Assembly: GCF_003131205.1 (NCBI RefSeq)
Contig: NZ_QFFY01000001.1
Coordinates: forward strand, 248,001 to 312,000
Origin: Occallatibacter savannae
Lineage (GTDB): Bacteria; Acidobacteriota; Terriglobia; Terriglobales; Acidobacteriaceae
DNA length: 64,000 nt
Direction of reading: 5' to 3'
In this document: piece after piece, positions 59,748 to 64,000 of the stretch
How positions within the stretch are numbered: the stretch's first letter is position 1
Layout of the letters: every line of letters begins with the position of its first letter
Notes under the pieces: model-generated
What the model was told of the DNA's origin: nothing
Databases searched by the model: none
The model's input: only the letters and a program-made list of their open reading frames with translations
Position numbers and translations under genes: made by a program

Positions 59748-61019
59748 GTGGATTCGAAGCGCGCGCAGCCATTGGAATTGATCGAGCCGCTGAACAAGGG
59801 AATCGGCGCGCTGACCGAAGACACGCCGGCGTCATCGATTGCGGCACGCAGATGGAATCTGCTTCGCGAGGACCTGTGTCTGCCGGCGGCGGTCCTGTAT
59901 CAGGACAAGATGGAGCACAACCTTCAGTGGATGCAGCGCTTCATCGATCGCTACGGCGTTAAACTCGCACCCCACGGGAAGACCACCATGGCTCCGGCGC
60001 TCTTCAACCGCCAACTCAAGAGCGGTGCGTGGGGAATCACGCTTGCGACGGCACAGCAGCTGCAGGTGGCGTACGCGCACGGTGTGCGCCGCGTTTTGAT
60101 GGCGAACCAGCTCGTCGGCCGCCGCAACATGGAGATGATCGCCGACGTTGCTGCAGATCCGGAGTTCGATTTCTATTGCCTCGTCGATTCGGTGGCGAAT
60201 GTGGAACAGCTGGGCGCCTACTTCGGCCAGCGTAAGTTGCGGCTCAAGGTCCTGGTTGAGCTCGGTGTGCCCGGCGGGCGCTGCGGAACGCGGGATGACG
60301 CGCAACTGCAGGAGGTCCTCGACGCTCTGGAGCGGTCGCGCGGAATGGTCGATCTCTGCGGATTGGAACTGTACGAAGGCGTACTGAAGGATGAAGACAG
60401 TATCCGAGCGTATCTGCGGAGAGGCTGCGAGTTGATGAGACGCCTTCTCGGAGAGCGGAGGTTTGCGCGCACTCCCGCGCTGATTTCGGGCGCAGGTTCG
60501 GCGTGGTACGACCTTGTGGCCGAGGAGTTTGCCGCCGCCGGATTCGGAGATGCGGTCGAAATCGCATTGCGGCCCGGCTGCTATCTGACGCATGACGTCG
60601 GAAACTACGAGACACAGCAGCAGCGAATACTCCACTCGAATCCCATCGCACGGGAGATGAAATCCGGGCTCATGCCGGCTCTGCACGTGTGGGCTTACGT
60701 GCAGTCGATCCCCGAGCCGGACCTCGCCGTCGTAACTATGGGGAGGCGCGACGCCGCATTCGACTCCGGGCTGCCGCGGCCGGCTTTGCACTACCGGCCC
60801 GGGAGCGCAGCGCCGAAGAATGTCCCACTTCACTGGGAGACAACCAAGCTTATGGATCAGCATGGCTACGTGAAGATCGCTCCCGGAGACGATGTGCATG
60901 TCGGTGACATGATTGGGTTCAACATTTCTCACCCGTGCCTGACCTTCGACAAGTGGCGCGTGCTGGCGATTGTGGACGAGAAGTTTGACGTGGTGGATGT
61001 GGTGAAAACATATTTTTGA
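59748..61019 (+). CDS. DSD1-type PLP-dependent D-amino-acid deaminase/aldolase
   Basis: 423 residues from a GTG at 59748 with GGAGG five bases upstream. Alanine-racemase-like barrel with the PLP lysine in APHGKTTMAP (about 80), and the C-terminal metal-site domain containing GDDVHVGDMIGFNISHPCLT with the His-x-Cys pair of DSD1 enzymes. D-serine/D-threonine-type ammonia lyase or D-threonine aldolase activity. Divergent from the deacylase with a 56-bp gap, so a shared control region is likely. Confidence 0.88.
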   Translation: MDSKRAQPLELIEPLNKGIGALTEDTPASSIAARRWNLLREDLCLPAAVLYQDKMEHNLQWMQRFIDRYGVKLAPHGKTTMAPALFNRQLKSGAWGITLATAQQLQVAYAHGVRRVLMANQLVGRRNMEMIADVAADPEFDFYCLVDSVANVEQLGAYFGQRKLRLKVLVELGVPGGRCGTRDDAQLQEVLDALERSRGMVDLCGLELYEGVLKDEDSIRAYLRRGCELMRRLLGERRFARTPALISGAGSAWYDLVAEEFAAAGFGDAVEIALRPGCYLTHDVGNYETQQQRILHSNPIAREMKSGLMPALHVWAYVQSIPEPDLAVVTMGRRDAAFDSGLPRPALHYRPGSAAPKNVPLHWETTKLMDQHGYVKIAPGDDVHVGDMIGFNISHPCLTFDKWRVLAIVDEKFDVVDVVKTYF

Positions 61020-61086
61020 GTTGTCAGTTGCCAGTCGTCAGTCTTCAGTATTTCGGTCTGTAGTTATCAGTTGTTAGTTCGTAGTC
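61020..61086. repeat. Degenerate heptad repeats GTYNTCA
   Basis: GTTGTCA-GTTGCCA-GTCGTCA-GTCTTCA (61020-61047) with decayed copies to about 61086 (e.g. AGTTATCA, GTTGTTA). Same 7-base period as the arrays in the groESL spacer, different unit. Confidence 0.6.
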
Positions 61087-61205
61087 TTCGGCGCGGAACC
61101 CCGCAGTGTGTCACTGATCGCGGCGGGTCGCCACGTATGATGAGGATTGCGTGCCGTCTGAGATAGCAAGTTCTCCGGGCTGGTGCTGAACCTCTTCTCA
61201 CAAAT

Positions 61206-61299
61206 GGAAGCGCTTGGGATCCGGTGATCCTCCCGGTCTTCAAAACCGGCGGTCGTCCTTAGGGGCAACGGTGTGTTCGACTCGCACGCGCTTCCGCCA
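61206..61299 (+). tRNA. selC: tRNA-Sec (anticodon UCA)
   Basis: 94 nt with an 8-bp acceptor stem GGAAGCGC / GCGCTTCC, encoded discriminator G and CCA. The anticodon arm CCGGT-CTTCAAA-ACCGG has anticodon TCA. A long variable arm (about 20 nt) precedes the T-arm GTGTGTTCGACTCGCAC. These match the bacterial selenocysteine tRNA, which reads UGA with SelB and a SECIS hairpin. Confidence 0.93.
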
Positions 61300-61400
61300 G
61301 TCCCTCAACCCCGCCAGCAGAGAATCCGAAGGTCCGGCCAGACCGGGACCTACATGATGCGTACACAAGAGTCGACACGCAGCCGATGCGAAGTAGCGGC
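61300..61400. other. Short gene-free stretch after selC
   Basis: Contains a weak inverted repeat GGTCC/GGACC near 61333-61352; no T-run, no ORF with support. Confidence 0.3.
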
Positions 61401-61847
61401 TCAAGAAACTGCGAGCAGATTCCGGCGGAAGGCAGTCCAATCTACGGTTGGAGATTGTTCCTCGATCTCCTCATGCGTCTTCTGCCAGACGGGAAGCGCG
61501 CGCACAAGCAGGGCACGGCCCTTCTCTGTGAGAATCAGAACGCGGCTCCTACGGTCGTTCGGATCGTTCTGCACCTTGAGCAGACCGCGTCTCTGCAGCG
61601 GCTTCAGCGCGGCGGTCAACGTTGTGCGATCCATGGCCAGCAGGGAAGCGACAGGTCCCATCGAAGGCGGCTCGGGGCGATTCAAGGACATCAGCAGCGA
61701 GAATTGTCCATTGGTGAGATCGAAGGGGCGAAGAGCGTCGTCAAAGCGCCTAGCCAGAGCGCGGGCCGCGCGCTGCACATGGAGGCAAAGACAGCGGTCT
61801 TTGACCATCAGCGTTGTGACGAATGGCAGCGCATTTCCGCTTGACAC
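61401..61847 (-). CDS. MarR-family transcriptional regulator
   Basis: 148 residues. Winged-helix order of MarR: N-terminal dimer helix (HVQRAARALARRFDDALRPF), LTNGQFSLLMSL, recognition region MGPVASLLAMDRTTLTAALK, and wing/turn LKVQNDPNDRRSRVLILTEK. Divergent from the ABC permease. The 95-bp intergenic region has a perfect palindrome, so it probably represses both genes. The ligand is unknown. Several cysteines (CLCLHVQ near the start) could be redox-sensing. Confidence 0.9.
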   Translation of the reverse strand: MSSGNALPFVTTLMVKDRCLCLHVQRAARALARRFDDALRPFDLTNGQFSLLMSLNRPEPPSMGPVASLLAMDRTTLTAALKPLQRRGLLKVQNDPNDRRSRVLILTEKGRALLVRALPVWQKTHEEIEEQSPTVDWTAFRRNLLAVS

Positions 61848-61859
61848 ATCCGCAGACTA

Positions 61860-61871
61860 GTTGATATCAAC
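61860..61871. promoter_or_regulatory. MarR operator candidate GTTGATATCAAC
   Basis: Perfect 12-bp palindrome, 12 bp from the MarR start and 71 bp from the permease start. A half-site GTCAAC follows at 61879-61884. Confidence 0.65.
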
Positions 61872-61941
61872 GTATCTGTCAACTTGAGCGGCTTCTCCCG
61901 CCGGTTTATCGTTCAGCAGTACCTTCCCCGGAGGTTTCTCG

Positions 61942-64000
61942 ATGTCCTTTCTGCGTGATCTGAAGATTGCCATTCGCTCGCTGTCCCGTGTGCGCGCCTT
62001 GTGGTTCACGGTGGCGCTGACGCTGGCACTGGGTATCGGTGCGAATGCGGCGATCTTCAGCGTTGTGCGGGCAGTGCTCTTGCGGCCCCTGGCCAATCGA
62101 GACGAGGACCGGCTGCTCTATGTCCGCCAGAGCGCGCAGGGACTCGGAGTCGCCAATGCTACCTTCTCCGTTCCAGAGATCCACGATCTCGAAGGCAATC
62201 TGAAGACGATCACGGAACTGGGTACGTTCTCGCAGATCGACTTCACAGTGATCGGTCTGGGAACGCCGCGCGAAATCCCCGCAGGCGTGGTCGACGGGCA
62301 CTACTTCGAGGTCATGGGACTAAAGCCGGTGCTGGGCAGGCTGCTGGGGCCGGGAGATGACGGCCAGACTGCGGCGGGCGCTGTCGTGCTGACTTACAAC
62401 TTCTGGAAATCGCAGATGCACTCTGACCCGACGGTTCTGGGCAAGCAGGTTCGGCTGGAAGGCCTGCAGGGCGCCCGGTCGGCCACTGTGGTCGGCGTGC
62501 TGGAGCCCGCAGTCCCTTATCCCGTGTCTACAGAGATCATTTCCAACGTGGTGACCAGCCCGCATCATCTTTCCGCCACGATGGTGCAGGGCCGCGAGCA
62601 TCGCATGACCGAGGTCTTCGCCCGGCTTGCTCCTGGCGCTACTGTCGACCAGGCGCGGTCTGAGCTGAAAACGGTGTATGGCGCCATGATCGCGGCTCAT
62701 CCAGAGGTCTACAAGCCGAACGATCATTACGCCATCGAAGTGACGCGGATGCACGACCAGATCAACGCTCGTGCGAATTCTATTCTCTGGATCCTCTTTG
62801 CTGCTGCAGGATTGCTGTTTGTAATTGCCAGTTCCAATGTTGCGAATCTTGTGCTCGCGCGTACGGTGCGGCGCGAATCGGAGTTGGCTGTGCGGCTGGC
62901 TCTCGGCGCGAGCGTCGGGGCCATACGCCGCTCGCTGCTGGCCGAGGGGCTGGTGCTCTGCGGCAGTGGAGCGATTGCAGCGATTGTGCTCGCCATTCCG
63001 ATGGTCTATGAACTGGGACGCTACGCCGCGCGATTCTCCGTACGGGCCAACGACCTGAGCCTCGATTTCAGTCTGGTCTGGTTCGGGATCGCGCTCGCGC
63101 TTGTGGCAGCGGTGTTCCTCGCGTTCATCCCCCGTCTGCCCTCGCCCAACAATGCGCAGGGCGGGTTGTCGGCGCGCGGAGTTCGTTCCGGCGGCGGCAG
63201 CAGCAAGCGGCTGCGCGTCTTTGCCGTTACGCAGATCACAGCCTCATTCCTGCTGCTGGCTGGTGCATGCGTGCTGATGAAGACGCTGTTCACGCTCGAG
63301 CAGACCAGGCCGCCCTTCGATGCGGCCAAGGTAATGGCCATCAACCTTCCCGTGATGTCATACGGAAAGACAGATGAACAGGTCAGGCAGTTCTACCGCG
63401 AGGTGACGCGGCGGGTCAGCGCCATTCCCGGCGTGGAGCATGTCTCCTCAGGTTTCAGCGCGCCGTGGAGAGACGATCGCGGGCTGAACATCAGCTTCGC
63501 ATTTGCCGCGCAGGGCGCGCGCCGTCCCGATGGACAGGACTTCCGTGCCAGCTTCCGCTCGGTCGCGCCGGGGTTCTTCGCGACTTTCGGCGTGCCGATC
63601 ACGGCCGGCCGGGACTTCAACGACGGCGACAAGGATGGATCGGAGCGGGTCGTGATTATCAGCCAGAGCCTGGCAAACCTGCTCTATCCCGGGCAGGATC
63701 CGCTCAACCGCAAGCTTGAATGGACCGATGGGGTGATGAAGTTCATCGGCATCAGCACCGAGCCCCGCCGGATCATCGCGGTGGTGCCCGACTTCGACGA
63801 CGAAAACATCATTCCATCCCCGGCCATGACCATCTACCAGCCCGTGGAGCAGGAGGGATGGGGCGGCCGTCTGTTTGTCCGGGCGCACCAGGATCCGTAT
63901 GCTCTTGTCCCCGCCATCACCAAGACCATCCACGACATGTCGAACGACCAGCCCGTAGAAAAAGCGAGCACGCTGGGAGATGTGCGCGCCGAGGTGCTGA
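61942..64000 (+). CDS. ADOP-type ABC transporter permease (3' truncated)
   Basis: At least 686 residues; runs off the window. ATG 61942 has GGAGG seven bases upstream. Starts MSFLRDLKIAIRSLSRVRAL, followed by a TM helix with ALTLALGIGANAAIFSVVRA, the acidobacterial duplicated-orphan-permease (ADOP) signature, and a large periplasmic MacB-like domain. Then TM helices from about 275 (ILWILFAAAGLLFVIASSNV), ANLVLARTVRRESELAVRLA, and a second half beginning near KRLRVFAVTQITASFLLLAG. ADOP proteins are MacB-like without a fused ATPase; the substrate may be a macrolide-like compound or a peptide. Likely under the divergent MarR regulator. Confidence 0.9.
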   Translation, partial: MSFLRDLKIAIRSLSRVRALWFTVALTLALGIGANAAIFSVVRAVLLRPLANRDEDRLLYVRQSAQGLGVANATFSVPEIHDLEGNLKTITELGTFSQIDFTVIGLGTPREIPAGVVDGHYFEVMGLKPVLGRLLGPGDDGQTAAGAVVLTYNFWKSQMHSDPTVLGKQVRLEGLQGARSATVVGVLEPAVPYPVSTEIISNVVTSPHHLSATMVQGREHRMTEVFARLAPGATVDQARSELKTVYGAMIAAHPEVYKPNDHYAIEVTRMHDQINARANSILWILFAAAGLLFVIASSNVANLVLARTVRRESELAVRLALGASVGAIRRSLLAEGLVLCGSGAIAAIVLAIPMVYELGRYAARFSVRANDLSLDFSLVWFGIALALVAAVFLAFIPRLPSPNNAQGGLSARGVRSGGGSSKRLRVFAVTQITASFLLLAGACVLMKTLFTLEQTRPPFDAAKVMAINLPVMSYGKTDEQVRQFYREVTRRVSAIPGVEHVSSGFSAPWRDDRGLNISFAFAAQGARRPDGQDFRASFRSVAPGFFATFGVPITAGRDFNDGDKDGSERVVIISQSLANLLYPGQDPLNRKLEWTDGVMKFIGISTEPRRIIAVVPDFDDENIIPSPAMTIYQPVEQEGWGGRLFVRAHQDPYALVPAITKTIHDMSNDQPVEKASTLGDVRAEVL

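Noticed and set aside
59832..60932. Minus-strand open frame opposite the DSD1-like gene
   Set aside because: Antisense to a protein with PLP and metal motifs; no recognisable product.
61206..61299. tRNA-Sec as an integration site for a mobile element
   Set aside because: No integrase and no direct repeat of the tRNA 3' end seen in the flanks.

Overview
The window looks like a chromosomal segment from an Acidobacteriota bacterium, most likely class Terriglobia (subdivision 1). This rests on an acidobacterial-type VWFA-related exported protein, a large Oar-like TonB-dependent receptor with an N-terminal carboxypeptidase-like domain, an ADOP-type ABC permease, a TolB/cyclase-type winged-helix protein, moderately high G+C and many long antisense open frames. 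I see no phage, transposase, integrase or CRISPR array. Most of the window is core or household sequence with short accessory patches.

Layout. 1-1.7 kb: the 3' part of a MEDS-PAS sensor histidine kinase. 1.7-10 kb (minus): a tightly overlapping envelope operon with a BamA/TamA-like barrel, a SurA-N-like periplasmic protein and a TamB-like giant. 10.2-16.6 kb (plus): ECF sigma factor with small Cys/His partner, Lon protease, a fused MoaD-MoaE, a VWA protein and a DUF4142 protein. 16.6-20.5 kb: non-homologous end joining (LigD and Ku) with a divergent 50-aa basic protein. 20.6-28.5 kb (plus): two tandem aldo/keto reductases, one with a Tat signal, membrane proteins, a TauE/DUF1634 pair, a glucose-dehydrogenase-like SDR and a GH15 trehalase/glucoamylase-like enzyme. 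28.6-36.7 kb (minus): glutamate synthase GltB/GltD and GTP-dependent PEP carboxykinase. 36.9-42.7 kb: a channel-like protein, a DUF2905 protein, then a minus-strand cluster with a TPR protein, a divergent Lgt-like membrane enzyme, two small membrane proteins, a lipoprotein and a radical SAM protein with the multi-cluster signature of tetraether / membrane-spanning lipid synthases.

43-51 kb: a transmembrane winged-helix protein with two malectin-like domains, then a TonB-dependent receptor with AT-rich palindromes in its upstream region, then a minus-strand TPR and seven-heme cytochrome pair. 51-53.3 kb: about 1 kb without a convincing gene but with two orphan terminator-like hairpins, a zinc-ribbon protein, and a PIN toxin with an unusual antitoxin. 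53.4-55.7 kb: groES-groEL with a clear sigma-70 promoter and a degenerate CIRCE operator. 55.8-61.0 kb: a GT2 glycosyltransferase and a D-amino-acid utilisation cluster (GntP permease, N-acyl-D-amino-acid deacylase, divergent DSD1-type deaminase). 61.2 kb: a selenocysteine tRNA. 61.4-64 kb: a MarR regulator divergent from an ABC permease that runs off the window, with a perfect 12-bp palindrome between them.

The most interesting lead is the lipid-related cluster at 38.3-41.8 kb: a Tes/Mss-like radical SAM enzyme in the same cluster as an Lgt-family protein that lacks a canonical histidine. Terriglobia are known for membrane-spanning iso-diabolic acid lipids, so this is a reasonable candidate locus for that chemistry.
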